NCBI GenBank assembly: GCA_003248775.1
Contig: QFQX01000010.1
Location: forward strand, 1 to 64,000
From: Shinella sp.
GTDB lineage: Bacteria; Pseudomonadota; Alphaproteobacteria; Rhizobiales; Rhizobiaceae
Reading direction: 5' to 3'
Length of the DNA stretch: 64,000 nucleotides
Shown: positions 1-8,521 of the stretch, piece after piece
How positions within the stretch are numbered: the stretch's first letter is position 1
Layout of the letters: each line of letters begins with the position of its first letter
Position numbers and translations under genes: made by a program
Notes under the pieces: generated by a model
What the model was told of the DNA's origin: nothing
Seen by the model: only the letters and a program-made list of their open reading frames with translations
Database searches by the model: none

Positions 1-150
1 CGTTGTCCTTGCAAACGCACTCCTGCGTAAACAGCAAAAGTGGACGCCAAAACCCGCTTGATCAAAACGGATACTTTAAGAGAGCGTAGACGCTTTCTTC
101 TCGGTTCGGCAGAGTCGGGCGGGAGATGACGGAAGCGAGCCGTCAGCCAG
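1..150. other. gene-free left edge
   Basis: No coding frame with convincing codon use is visible. The stretch lies downstream of rnhB, which points left, so it may hold the promoter of a gene beyond the left edge. I see no clear terminator. Confidence 0.4.
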
Positions 151-819
151 TTACGTCTCGTTCTCTTCGTCCCTTCTAAGGGGACGAAAACTCATTCGGT
201 GCAGCGGGCAGGGGCCATGGATGGCGATGGCCGCACGATGCTGGGCGGTGCCATAGCCGGCATGACCTCCGAAGCCGTAATCCGGATAGAGGAGGCCTGC
301 CCGTGCCATCATTCTGTCGCGAGTGACCTTCGCAAGGATCGAGGCGGCGGCGATTGAGACGGACCGGGCGTCTCCCTTGACGACAGCTTTGCCGCTGCAG
401 ATGAGCCCGGGCGGTACATCCTTTCCATCCACCAGAACATGGCGCGGCGCAATCGTGAGGCCTGCCACCGCGCGGCGCATGGCATCGAGGCTTGCCTTGC
501 GGATATCCCGCTGATCGATATGGCGGGGCGAGGACGAGGCGATGGAGACCGTGGCATTCTCGAGAATGATCTCGAATAGAGCTTCGCGCTGTGCCATCGA
601 GAGCTTCTTGGAATCGTTGAGGCCGGCGGGAATCTTGTCGGGATCGAGAATGACCGCCGCCGCGACCACCGGGCCGGCAAGAGGCCCCCGGCCGGCTTCA
701 TCCGTACCTGCAACGGGGAAAAGCCCATCCTGTATCGTCATCCTCTCGATGGAAAAATCCGGACCGAGCGAGGCTGTTTCGAAAAGAGATGGAGAATCGG
801 GTGGCGTGCGACGTTTCAT
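151..819 (-). CDS. rnhB: Ribonuclease HII
   Basis: RNase HII cuts the RNA strand of RNA-DNA hybrids and removes misincorporated ribonucleotides from DNA in the cytoplasm. The protein of 222 aa carries the signature DEAGRGPLAGP (residues 40-50), with D40 and E41 as metal ligands, a third acid in VDG (D131), and the SIAAASILAKVTRD helix (155-168) that supplies the fourth acidic region. The length fits the family. I chose the ATG at 819 because the 16 residues from a further upstream start at 867 are Arg-rich and not family-like; a start at residue 27 is also possible. It is transcribed leftward and separated from its right neighbour by about 185 bp. Confidence 0.95.
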   Translation of the reverse strand: MKRRTPPDSPSLFETASLGPDFSIERMTIQDGLFPVAGTDEAGRGPLAGPVVAAAVILDPDKIPAGLNDSKKLSMAQREALFEIILENATVSIASSSPRHIDQRDIRKASLDAMRRAVAGLTIAPRHVLVDGKDVPPGLICSGKAVVKGDARSVSIAAASILAKVTRDRMMARAGLLYPDYGFGGHAGYGTAQHRAAIAIHGPCPLHRMSFRPLRRDEENET

Positions 820-1003
820 GCGGCGGAAAATCGCACGCTCACCCGATCTCCTGCAAGTCCCCGGCATCGATGTCCGTGAGGGGGCACGGAAACATCGTTG
901 CGGCTGCCGGGAGACCTGTCAATTCCGGTGCGAGGCGGCGGATGGCACCGGAAGCTTCCTGTCCGGCCAGGAAAGCCGGAAAATTCAAAATTGATGGCTC
1001 CGT

Positions 1004-2161
1004 TCAGAGCAGCGATAGCTGCACACCGCTGCCATCCGGGGGCGTGAACAGGTCGTCGCGCAGATGCATGCTGCGGCGGATCATGCCGAGCCGCTTGGTC
1101 GCCATCTCGAAGCGGCGGCTGATCTGCCAGGCATAGGGACCGGCGCCCTTCATCCGCTTGCCGATCTCGGCGTCGTAATCCTTGCCGCCGCGCATGGAAC
1201 GCACCAGCGACATCACATGCCGGTAGCGGTCCGGATAGTTCTGCAGCAGCCAGTCGCGGAAGAGGGGGCTTACCTCGTAAGGCAGCCGCAGCAGAACATA
1301 GCCGGCCTCGGTGGCGCCGGCAGCTTTGGCCGAATCCAGCACGCGCTCGATCTCGTGATCGTTGAGCGCCGGGATCACCGGCGCGACCAGGACACCCGTC
1401 GGTATGCCGGCTTCCGAAAGGCCGCGGATTGCCTCCAGCCTGCGGCTCGGTGTCGAGGCGCGGGGCTCCATGCTGCGCGCCAGCTTGCGGTCGAGCGTCG
1501 TGACCGAAATCGCAACCTTGGCCAGCCCGCGTGCGGCCATGGAGGAGAGGATGTCGAGATCCCTGAGGATGAGGGCGGACTTGGTAACGATGGCGACCGG
1601 ATGGTTGGCCTTGTCCAGCACTTCGAGGATCTGCCGCATGATGCGCCATTCCCGCTCGATCGGCTGGTAGGGGTCGGTATTCGTGCCGATGGCGATGGTC
1701 CGCGGCTTGTAGCCGGGCTTGGCGAGTTCCCGTTCCAGCAGCTTCGGGGCATCGGGCTTGGCAAACAGCTTGGCCTCGAAATCGAGCCCGGCCGAAAGCC
1801 CCATATAGCTGTGGGTTGGTCGTGCGAAGCAGTAGATGCAGCCATGCTCGCAGCCCCGGTAGGGATTGATCGAGCGATCGAAGGGAATATCGGGCGACTC
1901 GTTGCGGGTGATCGCCGTGCGTGGTTTTTCGACCTGCACCTCGGTGCGGAAGGGTGGCATGTCCTCCAGTGTCGACCAGCCGTCATCAAAGGCGACGCGC
2001 TCCTTGTTTTCGAAACGGCCGGAAGGATTCATCCCGGCGCCGCGTCCGCGACGACGATCGATCTCGATCCTGAGACCGGAAGCAGAAACCATCGCATCGG
2101 CAATATCTGCCGTATTGGCAGGCTGAAATGCAGCCTGCCCCATAAGAGACAGCTCGTTCAT
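1004..2161 (-). CDS. PA0069-family radical SAM protein (SplB-related)
   Basis: This 385-aa radical SAM enzyme has the [4Fe-4S]/SAM motif C-x3-C-x2-C at C104, C108 and C111 (GCEHGCIYC). It matches the PA0069/Rv2578c-type family, which is distantly related to spore photoproduct lyase; the substrate is unknown. The ATG at 2161 has a good GAGGAG ribosome site 8 bases upstream. A GTTC-N7-GTTC LexA-type box lies about 65 bp upstream, overlapping a possible -35 element (TTGCAA, 17 bp, TAGGAA), which suggests SOS control. The divergent neighbour is a small glycosyltransferase-like gene. The family call is firm and the biological role is inferred only. Confidence 0.88.
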   Translation of the reverse strand: MNELSLMGQAAFQPANTADIADAMVSASGLRIEIDRRRGRGAGMNPSGRFENKERVAFDDGWSTLEDMPPFRTEVQVEKPRTAITRNESPDIPFDRSINPYRGCEHGCIYCFARPTHSYMGLSAGLDFEAKLFAKPDAPKLLERELAKPGYKPRTIAIGTNTDPYQPIEREWRIMRQILEVLDKANHPVAIVTKSALILRDLDILSSMAARGLAKVAISVTTLDRKLARSMEPRASTPSRRLEAIRGLSEAGIPTGVLVAPVIPALNDHEIERVLDSAKAAGATEAGYVLLRLPYEVSPLFRDWLLQNYPDRYRHVMSLVRSMRGGKDYDAEIGKRMKGAGPYAWQISRRFEMATKRLGMIRRSMHLRDDLFTPPDGSGVQLSLL

Positions 2162-2223
2162 GTTTGCTCCTCGCGGCTGCGTACAGCTCGCCGTTGATGA
2201 TTAAATTCCTACCGGCAAAATGA

Positions 2224-2238
2224 GAACATTGCAAGAAC
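2224..2238 (-). promoter_or_regulatory. candidate LexA (SOS) box
   Basis: The plus strand reads GAACATTGCAAGAAC, which on the minus strand is GTTC-N7-GTTC, the alphaproteobacterial LexA consensus. It sits 63 bp upstream of the radical SAM start and 55 bp upstream of the divergent gene at 2293. A possible -35 (TTGCAA) lies inside it. Confidence 0.6.
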
Positions 2239-2292
2239 AAAAATCAAAAATGGATTGTGGCAATTGCTTGTGCGATGCGGTAAACCTAACTA

Positions 2293-2835
2293 ATGCTGAC
2301 AGTAATCATGGAATGCCGCGATCAGGAACCCGAGCTCGCGCAAACGCTCGGCGTTCTGGTGGCAGGTGCCGTCGAGGGGCTGGTGAGCGACGTGGTGGTT
2401 CTCGACCACGGTTCGCGCGATGGCACGTCCCGCATTGCCGATGCCGCCGGTTGCCGTTTCTATGTCCAGTGGGACATCAAGGATGTGCTTCGCGCCGTGC
2501 GCGGTGAATGGCTGCTTCTGGTCGAACCGGGCGCGCGGCCTTCTCATGGCTGGATCGACGAGATCGCCGAATACATTGCCCTCAACAAGGTGCCGGCGCG
2601 CTTTTCTGCATCACGCTATTACCGGCGCCCCTTCTATCAGCGCATCGGCCGCAAGTTGCCGCCGCTGGAGAACGGCCTCCTGATGCCGAAGCGCAATGCT
2701 ATCGCCGTTGCCAAATCGGGCATGGAACTCGATCAGTTTGCTGTCGGCCAGAAGCCAAGACAGCTCGCGAGCGAAATCATCCCGTCCTGGGTTGCGCGCC
2801 AGACTCGTGTCGGCGAAGCTGCCGCCGGCGGTTGA
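2293..2835 (+). CDS. small GT2-like glycosyltransferase-type protein
   Basis: The 180-aa protein begins with a GT-A style fold: a TVIMECRDQE strand, then VVVLDHGSRDGTSRIAD (about 34-50), which resembles the nucleotide-sugar binding DxGSxDGT element of family 2 glycosyltransferases. It is shorter than usual GT2 enzymes and the later catalytic half is weak, so it may be a reduced or non-catalytic relative. There is no membrane segment. It is divergent from the radical SAM gene and shares its LexA-box-containing intergenic region, and it runs convergently into moaB with one base between the stops. Substrate unknown. Confidence 0.65.
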   Translation: MLTVIMECRDQEPELAQTLGVLVAGAVEGLVSDVVVLDHGSRDGTSRIADAAGCRFYVQWDIKDVLRAVRGEWLLLVEPGARPSHGWIDEIAEYIALNKVPARFSASRYYRRPFYQRIGRKLPPLENGLLMPKRNAIAVAKSGMELDQFAVGQKPRQLASEIIPSWVARQTRVGEAAAGG

Positions 2836-2836
2836 C

Positions 2837-3388
2837 TTAGGCTTGGTTTCCGCGCTTCAGGTGCTCGTCCAGCCGGGGCATGATTTCCACGAAATTGCAG
2901 GGCATGTGCCGGTAGTCGAGCTGGGCCTTCAGAATGCCATCCCATGCGTCCTTGCAGGCCCCTGGTGATCCCGGCAGCACGAAGATGAAGGTGGCGTTGG
3001 CAACGCCACCCGTCGCCCGCGACTGGATGGTGGATGTGCCGATCTTCTCGTAGGAAATACGATGAAAGATTGCTGAAAACCCGTCCATCTTCTTTTCGAA
3101 CAGCGGTTCCAGTGCTTCCGGCGTTACATCGCGCCCGGTGAAGCCCGTGCCTCCGGTCGTGATGACGACGTCGATTTCAGACGAGAGAGTCCAGGCATGC
3201 ACCTGGCTGTAGATGCGCTCGCGATCATCCGTCACGATCACCCGGTCGACCAGCCGATGGCCGGCATCGAGAATGCGGGCCGTGAGCGTATCTCCCGATT
3301 TGTCGTCAGCCAGAGTGCGGCTGTCGGAAACGGTCAGCACGGCAATGCCGACGGGGATGAAAGGGCGTGTCTCGTCGATACGGGCCAA
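2837..3388 (-). CDS. moaB: Molybdenum cofactor biosynthesis protein B
   Basis: This MoaB/MogA-family protein of 183 aa acts in the adenylation of molybdopterin before molybdenum insertion. It shows the TTGGTGFTGRDVTPEAL molybdopterin-binding loop (77-93) and the LPGSPGACKDAW motif (138-149). The length is normal for MoaB. It follows ispE in the same direction with a 77-bp gap. A molybdate transporter (modABC) lies 32 kb away in the same window, but the two are not physically linked. Confidence 0.93.
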   Translation of the reverse strand: MARIDETRPFIPVGIAVLTVSDSRTLADDKSGDTLTARILDAGHRLVDRVIVTDDRERIYSQVHAWTLSSEIDVVITTGGTGFTGRDVTPEALEPLFEKKMDGFSAIFHRISYEKIGTSTIQSRATGGVANATFIFVLPGSPGACKDAWDGILKAQLDYRHMPCNFVEIMPRLDEHLKRGNQA

Positions 3389-3465
3389 GATGGTTCTCCT
3401 GCGGCGCGCTCCCTTCCGTTCTTCGCCGCCCTTGCGTCGGAACGGCCTGCGAAGGGAAGGCGTAG

Positions 3466-4374
3466 CTAAACGGTCGTCTTCGTTGCCTGGAAATACCAGT
3501 CGGGACGCTCTCGGGAAAGCTTTGCGGCAGCCGTTTCGGCTGCGGCATGATCGCCATAAAGGCCGAAGCAGGTTGCGCCCGAGCCGGACATCCGAACGAA
3601 CAGCGCTCCGCTTTCTTCAAGCATCCCGGATATCATGCCGATCTCCGGCAGGATCGCGCGTGCCGGCGGCTCCAGGTCGTTTCGCGCGGTTTTCAGGAAT
3701 GCCAGCCATTCGCCGATGTCGGAACCATCAGGTGAAGCGCCGACCGGCGGATTGTCCTTCTGCGTCAGCCGCCGGAAGATTTCCGGTGTGGAGACGCCCT
3801 TCAACGGATTGGCGAGCACCATGGAAAGCGCCGGCATGGCGGGCAGCGTCTCGATGTCCTCGCCTATGCCGCGAGCCCGCAATGGCTGGCCGGCGAGGCA
3901 CATCGGCACGTCCGCGCCAAGCCTCAGCGCAATCGCGGCAAGCGTTTCAGCGGGCAGGGTGGCGTTCCACACGCGCATGAGGCCGCGCAAGGTCGCGGCC
4001 GCATCGGCCGATCCGCCGCCGATGCCCGAGGCGACCGGCAGGTTCTTTTCGAGCATGATTGCGACGGAGGGTGCGCTTTGCCCTTGCTGCCCAAGCGCCG
4101 AACGCAGGTTGTCCCGCGCCTTGAGCACCAGATTGTCATCCTGCCCGGTTGCGTCGGCGGAAAGCAGGGCGCCGAACCGCCCGCCGAGCTCGAAGCTGTC
4201 CCGTTCTGCCGGTGTGAAAGTCAGGCGATCGAAGGCATCTGCGGCGAATGTGACGATGCTGTCGAGCAGATGATAGCCATCCGCGCGCCGACCGGTCACA
4301 TGCAGCGCAAGATTGATCTTGGCGGATGCCGTCTCGACGACCTCCGCCTCATTCTTCGTATCGCCAGAAATCAC
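3466..4374 (-). CDS. ispE: 4-diphosphocytidyl-2-C-methyl-D-erythritol kinase
   Basis: IspE phosphorylates CDP-ME in the MEP route to isoprenoid precursors. The 302-aa protein is a GHMP kinase: the N-terminal AKINLALHVTGRRADGYH (18-35) binds substrate and PVASGIGGGSADAAA (115-129) is the ATP-binding glycine-rich loop; the C-terminal MSGSGATCFGLY is motif 3. It lies 5 bp downstream of a TPR protein gene and two genes downstream of the polyprenyl diphosphate synthase, so the cluster holds two isoprenoid steps and probably forms an operon. Confidence 0.96.
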   Translation of the reverse strand: MISGDTKNEAEVVETASAKINLALHVTGRRADGYHLLDSIVTFAADAFDRLTFTPAERDSFELGGRFGALLSADATGQDDNLVLKARDNLRSALGQQGQSAPSVAIMLEKNLPVASGIGGGSADAAATLRGLMRVWNATLPAETLAAIALRLGADVPMCLAGQPLRARGIGEDIETLPAMPALSMVLANPLKGVSTPEIFRRLTQKDNPPVGASPDGSDIGEWLAFLKTARNDLEPPARAILPEIGMISGMLEESGALFVRMSGSGATCFGLYGDHAAAETAAAKLSRERPDWYFQATKTTV

Positions 4375-4379
4375 GGCCG

Positions 4380-6215
4380 TCAGGATTTCTTTTCGACCGG
4401 AGCCGGTTCCGGCGGCTTTTCAGTCGTCGGGGCTGCTGCCTTGGCGGCATCGGCTTCGAGCGGCGGCAGGCCCTTGTCGATCTTCAGCTGGATCTTCGGG
4501 ATCTCCGCTTCCTCGGGCTTGGAGGCCAGCGCCCGCTTCCACTGATAGGTGGCTTCGAGCTGTCGGCCGACCCGCCAGTATGCGTCGCCGAGGTGGTCGT
4601 TGATCGTGGCGTCGCCGGCCTTCAGTTCGACGGCTCGCTCCAGCTCGGTCACCGCTTCATCGAAACGGTTGAGGCGGAAATAGGCCCAACCGAGCGAATC
4701 GACGATGTAGCCGTCATCCGGACGAAGCTCGACCGCCTTGCGGATCATGCCGAGGCCTTCTTCCAGGTTGCGGTTCATGTCGACCCAGGAATAGCCGAGA
4801 TAGTTCAGAACCTGCGGTTGATCAGGGTTTAGCTCCAGCGCCTTGCGGAAGTTAGGCTCGGCCTGATCCCATTTCTTCAGGCGTTCGTAAGCGATGCCTC
4901 GCTGGAAGAAGATCGACCAGTGGCTCTTTTGTGGTGTGTTGCCGATGATCTCGACAGCCTTGTCGTAGTTCTCTGCCATCGCCGCATAGTCCTTGGCGTC
5001 GGAGAGCACGCTGCCATAGGCGAGGTAGCTGCGGATGTCGGAAGGATCGGACGCGATCAGCGACTTGAGGTGCTTGCGGGCCTCATCCACCTTGCCTGTT
5101 TCGGCAAGGGTGAGGCCGAGCTGCAGCTCGGAGATACGGCGCATCGGGGAGGAGGTCGGCACCTGGCTGTAGAAATGGATTGCCCGTTCCGGCTGCTTGG
5201 CGCTTTCCGAAATGCTGCCAAGCAGGATCAGCGTGTCGGCGCTGGTCTTGTCGAGCGCATGGGCGAGTTGCAGGTAGAGCAGAACGGTATCTTCCGCGCC
5301 GTCGCGGTTGAGCGCGCCGCCGATGGAGAAGAGCACGCCGGCGGCTCCTTCGGAAGCCGTCTTTACCAGGGCCTCGGGCTTTTCGTCCTTGGAGATCCGG
5401 TCGCGCAGCGCCTTGAAGGGTGCGTAGTTCGTGATCATCTCGTCGCCGGCCGAAATGGCGTCGAGCGCCTTCTGCTTGTTGCCGGCCTGTGCTTCGAGCG
5501 CAGCGAGCGACATGACCGCACGCATGAATGTATCCGGAGCGGTCGCGCCGCCGGCCCGGTCGGTCACGGTCTCGTTGAAGTGCCGGCGGGCGGCATCGGT
5601 GTCGCCGATCACGCTGGCGATCGCGCCGGCATTGTAGTTCTTGAATATGCCATACCAGTTCGGCCCCTTCAGGCCCTGAACCATCGCAAGCGCTTCCTTG
5701 CCTTTGCCTTCGCCAACCATCGACCATGCGATCAGGAGCTGGTTCATCAGCCTGTCCAGATCGTTTGGACCTGTATAGGTGAGGATCTTTTGCGCGTCGG
5801 AATATTTGCCGTCGCGGATGTCCCGGAAAGCTCGGGCAACGGAGGTCACGCGGTCCACGGCCGCATCGTGCTTCAGCACTTCGGCGAGTTCCACGCCCTC
5901 GTTGAAGTCGCCGTTCATGAGTAGCGAGATCATCAGCCGTTCCTGGATGTCCAGTTCGTTCGGCTGGAAGGTGAGTGCCTTCTTGTAGAAGGCAATAGCG
6001 CTGGCATAGTCACGGTCGGCATCAGCCGTGCGGGCGGCAAGAAATGCGCCGGCAAAGGTGTCCACACTGTCGATATCGAACTTTTCTGCCGTCTCGGCCT
6101 GTGCCGGCTTGTCCTCGGCGGAAGCCGTCGTGGCGGCAAGTCCCGCCTGCATGATCGAGACCAGGAGCGAAAGCGCCGTGCCGGTAAGAAGACGGAGGGC
6201 AAAGCTTTGCCGCAT
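4380..6215 (-). CDS. tetratricopeptide repeat protein, exported
   Basis: The 611-aa protein has an N-terminal signal-like segment (MRQSFALRLLTGTALSLLVS, cleavage probably near ATTASA) and many TPR helices, with the clearest repeats in the C-terminal half (for example NFRKALELNPDQPQVLNYLG and LGWAYFRLNRFDEAVTELERA). TPR proteins are scaffolds, so a periplasmic or envelope assembly role is an inference. The start at 6215 was chosen because it begins the signal peptide; an upstream start at 6260 adds 15 unlike residues. The C-terminus is Pro/Glu/Lys-rich. It sits directly before ispE and probably shares its transcript. Confidence 0.85.
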   Translation of the reverse strand: MRQSFALRLLTGTALSLLVSIMQAGLAATTASAEDKPAQAETAEKFDIDSVDTFAGAFLAARTADADRDYASAIAFYKKALTFQPNELDIQERLMISLLMNGDFNEGVELAEVLKHDAAVDRVTSVARAFRDIRDGKYSDAQKILTYTGPNDLDRLMNQLLIAWSMVGEGKGKEALAMVQGLKGPNWYGIFKNYNAGAIASVIGDTDAARRHFNETVTDRAGGATAPDTFMRAVMSLAALEAQAGNKQKALDAISAGDEMITNYAPFKALRDRISKDEKPEALVKTASEGAAGVLFSIGGALNRDGAEDTVLLYLQLAHALDKTSADTLILLGSISESAKQPERAIHFYSQVPTSSPMRRISELQLGLTLAETGKVDEARKHLKSLIASDPSDIRSYLAYGSVLSDAKDYAAMAENYDKAVEIIGNTPQKSHWSIFFQRGIAYERLKKWDQAEPNFRKALELNPDQPQVLNYLGYSWVDMNRNLEEGLGMIRKAVELRPDDGYIVDSLGWAYFRLNRFDEAVTELERAVELKAGDATINDHLGDAYWRVGRQLEATYQWKRALASKPEEAEIPKIQLKIDKGLPPLEADAAKAAAPTTEKPPEPAPVEKKS

Positions 6216-6353
6216 GAATGAGCCTTTCAAGAATCGATAAGGAGGCGTGCAGGACAGCATCTACCCCGTGACATGCCATGTTTCACTCAACAGCATGGCT
6301 TTTTTGAAGCAGGCCCGCAAGGCAATGTCACAGTTCGCCCCCTAAGTGCTCGG

Positions 6354-7370
6354 TCAGTTCACTCGGGCGATACAGAAATCGATGACGTCCAACAGGGCGG
6401 ATTTATAGGCGGTTTCAGGCAGCGGCGCGAGCGCGTCGCGGGCAATGGTGCCGTAATGCAGGGCACGGGCGATGGTATCGTTGAGCGCGCCATATTTGGT
6501 GATCAGGCCGAGTGCCTTTTCCAGCCGCGCATCGTCGTTCTGTGCGCCCTCGATGGATTCGCGCCAGAACTCCCGTTCGGCCTGCGTGCCGCGACGGTAG
6601 GACAGGATGACCGGCAGGGTGATCTTGCCTTCGCGGAAGTCGTCACCGACATTCTTGCCGAGATCGGCTGCCTTGCCGCCGTAATCCAGGGCGTCATCGA
6701 CGAGCTGAAAGGCGAGACCGAGGTTCATGCCGTAAGACTTGAGCGCATTGCGCCCGGCGCGGTCGGCGCCGGCGATGATCGGGCCGACTTCCGCGGCTGC
6801 TGCAAAGAGCGCCGCCGTCTTGGCGCGGATGACCGAGAGATAATCGTCCTCGGTGGTCTCCATGTTCTTGGCGACCGAAAGCTGGAGAACCTCTCCCTCC
6901 GCGATGACCGAAGCGGCGCCGGACAGGACGTCGAGCGCTTCGAGCGACCCCACTTCCACCATCATGCGGAAGGCCTGACCGAGAAGGAAGTCGCCGACGA
7001 GAACGCTTGCCTGGTTGCCCCAGATCATGCGGGCGGTGGACTTGCCGCGACGGAGGTCGCTTTCATCCACCACGTCGTCATGCAGAAGCGTTGCGGTATG
7101 CATGAACTCGACGCTGGTCGCGAGCTTCACGTCGCCATCGCCCTCGTAGCCGAACAGCGCCGCGGAAGCGAGCGTCAGCATGGGCCGCAGACGCTTGCCA
7201 CCGGACGAGATAAGGTGGTTTGCGACTTCCGGGATCATCTGGACGTCGGAACCGGCCTTGGACAGGATCAACTGGTTGACCCGCTCCATGCCTGGTTTCG
7301 TCAGGTCCACCAGCGGCTTGATGGAAGCCTGTTTGTTTTTGTTTTCCTCAAGCGGTATGACTACGCCCAA
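6354..7370 (-). CDS. ispB: polyprenyl (octaprenyl/decaprenyl) diphosphate synthase
   Basis: This trans-prenyltransferase elongates farnesyl diphosphate with IPP to make the ubiquinone side chain. Both aspartate-rich motifs are present: LLHDDVVDESDLRRG (first, DDxxD) and LVDDALDYGG (second). A TTG start at 7370 gives MGVVIPLEENKNK and 338 aa, matches the usual family N-terminus and has GGAG about 9 bases upstream. An ATG at 7391 or 7460 would add 7 or 30 residues. Rhizobia usually make Q-10, so the product may be decaprenyl diphosphate. ubiA at 31.5 kb would use this product. Confidence 0.92.
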   Translation of the reverse strand: MGVVIPLEENKNKQASIKPLVDLTKPGMERVNQLILSKAGSDVQMIPEVANHLISSGGKRLRPMLTLASAALFGYEGDGDVKLATSVEFMHTATLLHDDVVDESDLRRGKSTARMIWGNQASVLVGDFLLGQAFRMMVEVGSLEALDVLSGAASVIAEGEVLQLSVAKNMETTEDDYLSVIRAKTAALFAAAAEVGPIIAGADRAGRNALKSYGMNLGLAFQLVDDALDYGGKAADLGKNVGDDFREGKITLPVILSYRRGTQAEREFWRESIEGAQNDDARLEKALGLITKYGALNDTIARALHYGTIARDALAPLPETAYKSALLDVIDFCIARVN

Positions 7371-7477
7371 CGCACCGGACTCCAATTGCATTTTGGGGGC
7401 GACAATAAAAAGTGGCGACATCAACAGCAAGCACGAATTGGTGCATCTCGCCTTTTTCATTAGGGTTTTGAGGTAAA

Positions 7478-7708
7478 ATGTACGAGATCATCCGCACCAA
7501 CGACGCCGTTCTCCTCTCTTTCGCCGAAAGCCTGCTCAAGGATGCCGGGATTCCCTGCATGATCGCCGATCAGGCCATGAGCATTCTGGAAGGATCGCTC
7601 GGTATGTTGCCCCGGCGACTTCTGGTTGCCGAGGAGCAGGCGGAAGAGGCACGCAAATTGCTGATCGACGCCGGTCTCGCCGACGAACTGCGCGACGAGG
7701 ACGAATAA
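7478..7708 (+). CDS. DUF2007 domain protein
   Basis: The 76-aa protein MYEIIRTNDAVLLSFAESLLKDAG... fits the DUF2007 (putative signal-transducing) family, with the conserved pattern of a switching segment followed by LGMLPRRLLVAEEQAEEARKLL. It is divergent from ispB and lies 2 bp upstream of the methyltransferase gene, so the two are very likely co-transcribed. The function is unknown. Confidence 0.85.
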   Translation: MYEIIRTNDAVLLSFAESLLKDAGIPCMIADQAMSILEGSLGMLPRRLLVAEEQAEEARKLLIDAGLADELRDEDE

Positions 7709-7710
7709 CC

Positions 7711-8502
7711 TTGTCAGGCTCGGTCCCAGGCGTGGTCGTGGATACCATCGACGCCTTCCATCGCGGTCGCTTTCATCTCGTCCAGCCGAAGGGCAGGGGA
7801 CACCGCGCCGGCATGGATGCCATGCTGCTCGCATCCCTTGTCGACGCGCAGAAACCTTTTCGCCTTGCCGATCTCGGCGCCGGCGCGGGTGCCGCTGGCC
7901 TTGCGGTTGCGGCGCGGCTGGAGGGCGCGCAGGTAACGCTGGTCGAACGCTCGCCGGATATGGCGGCTTATGCCCGCAGGAGCCTGGACTTGCCCGAAAA
8001 CGCGGTGTTTCGCTCGCGGGTAGACGTGATAGAGGCCGATGTCACGCTGACTGGCCGGGCGCGTGTTGCCGCAGGCCTTGCCGATGACAGTTTTGACCAT
8101 GTCATCATGAACCCGCCCTTCAATGACGCCGGTGACCGCAAGACGCCGGATGCGTTGAAGGCAGAGGCCCATGCCATGACGGAAGGCCTGTTCGAAGGCT
8201 GGATCAGGACCGCGGGCGCGATCATGGTGCCCGGAGGCCAGCTGTCGCTGATCGCCCGCCCGCAATCCGTGGCCGAGATCATCGCCGCCTGCGGCAAACG
8301 TTTCGGCGGGCTGGAGATCACACCGGTCTATCCGCGGGTTGGGGAGAATGCAGTGCGCATCCTCGTGACCGCCATCAAGGGATCGCGTGCGCGGCTGAAC
8401 TTTCGCTCGCCGCTCCTGATGCATGATAATCCCGAGAGCCACAAGTTCTCGGCTTTCGTAGACGACCTGAACAACGGCCGCGCTGCCTATCCGCGCGGCT
8501 AG
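7711..8502 (+). CDS. TrmN6-like N6-adenine methyltransferase
   Basis: The 263-aa SAM-dependent methyltransferase has motif I ADLGAGAGAAGL (53-64) and the catalytic NPPFND (134-139) typical of N6-adenine RNA/DNA methyltransferases. It is closest to the tRNA1(Val) adenine-37 methyltransferase TrmN6 type (COG4123). The start is TTG at 7711, only 2 bases after the DUF2007 stop, implying translational coupling. It is convergent with mntH with a 19-bp gap. The exact RNA target is inferred. Confidence 0.85.
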   Translation: MSGSVPGVVVDTIDAFHRGRFHLVQPKGRGHRAGMDAMLLASLVDAQKPFRLADLGAGAGAAGLAVAARLEGAQVTLVERSPDMAAYARRSLDLPENAVFRSRVDVIEADVTLTGRARVAAGLADDSFDHVIMNPPFNDAGDRKTPDALKAEAHAMTEGLFEGWIRTAGAIMVPGGQLSLIARPQSVAEIIAACGKRFGGLEITPVYPRVGENAVRILVTAIKGSRARLNFRSPLLMHDNPESHKFSAFVDDLNNGRAAYPRG

Positions 8503-8521
8503 GCAGTCGCTTTCTTGTCGG

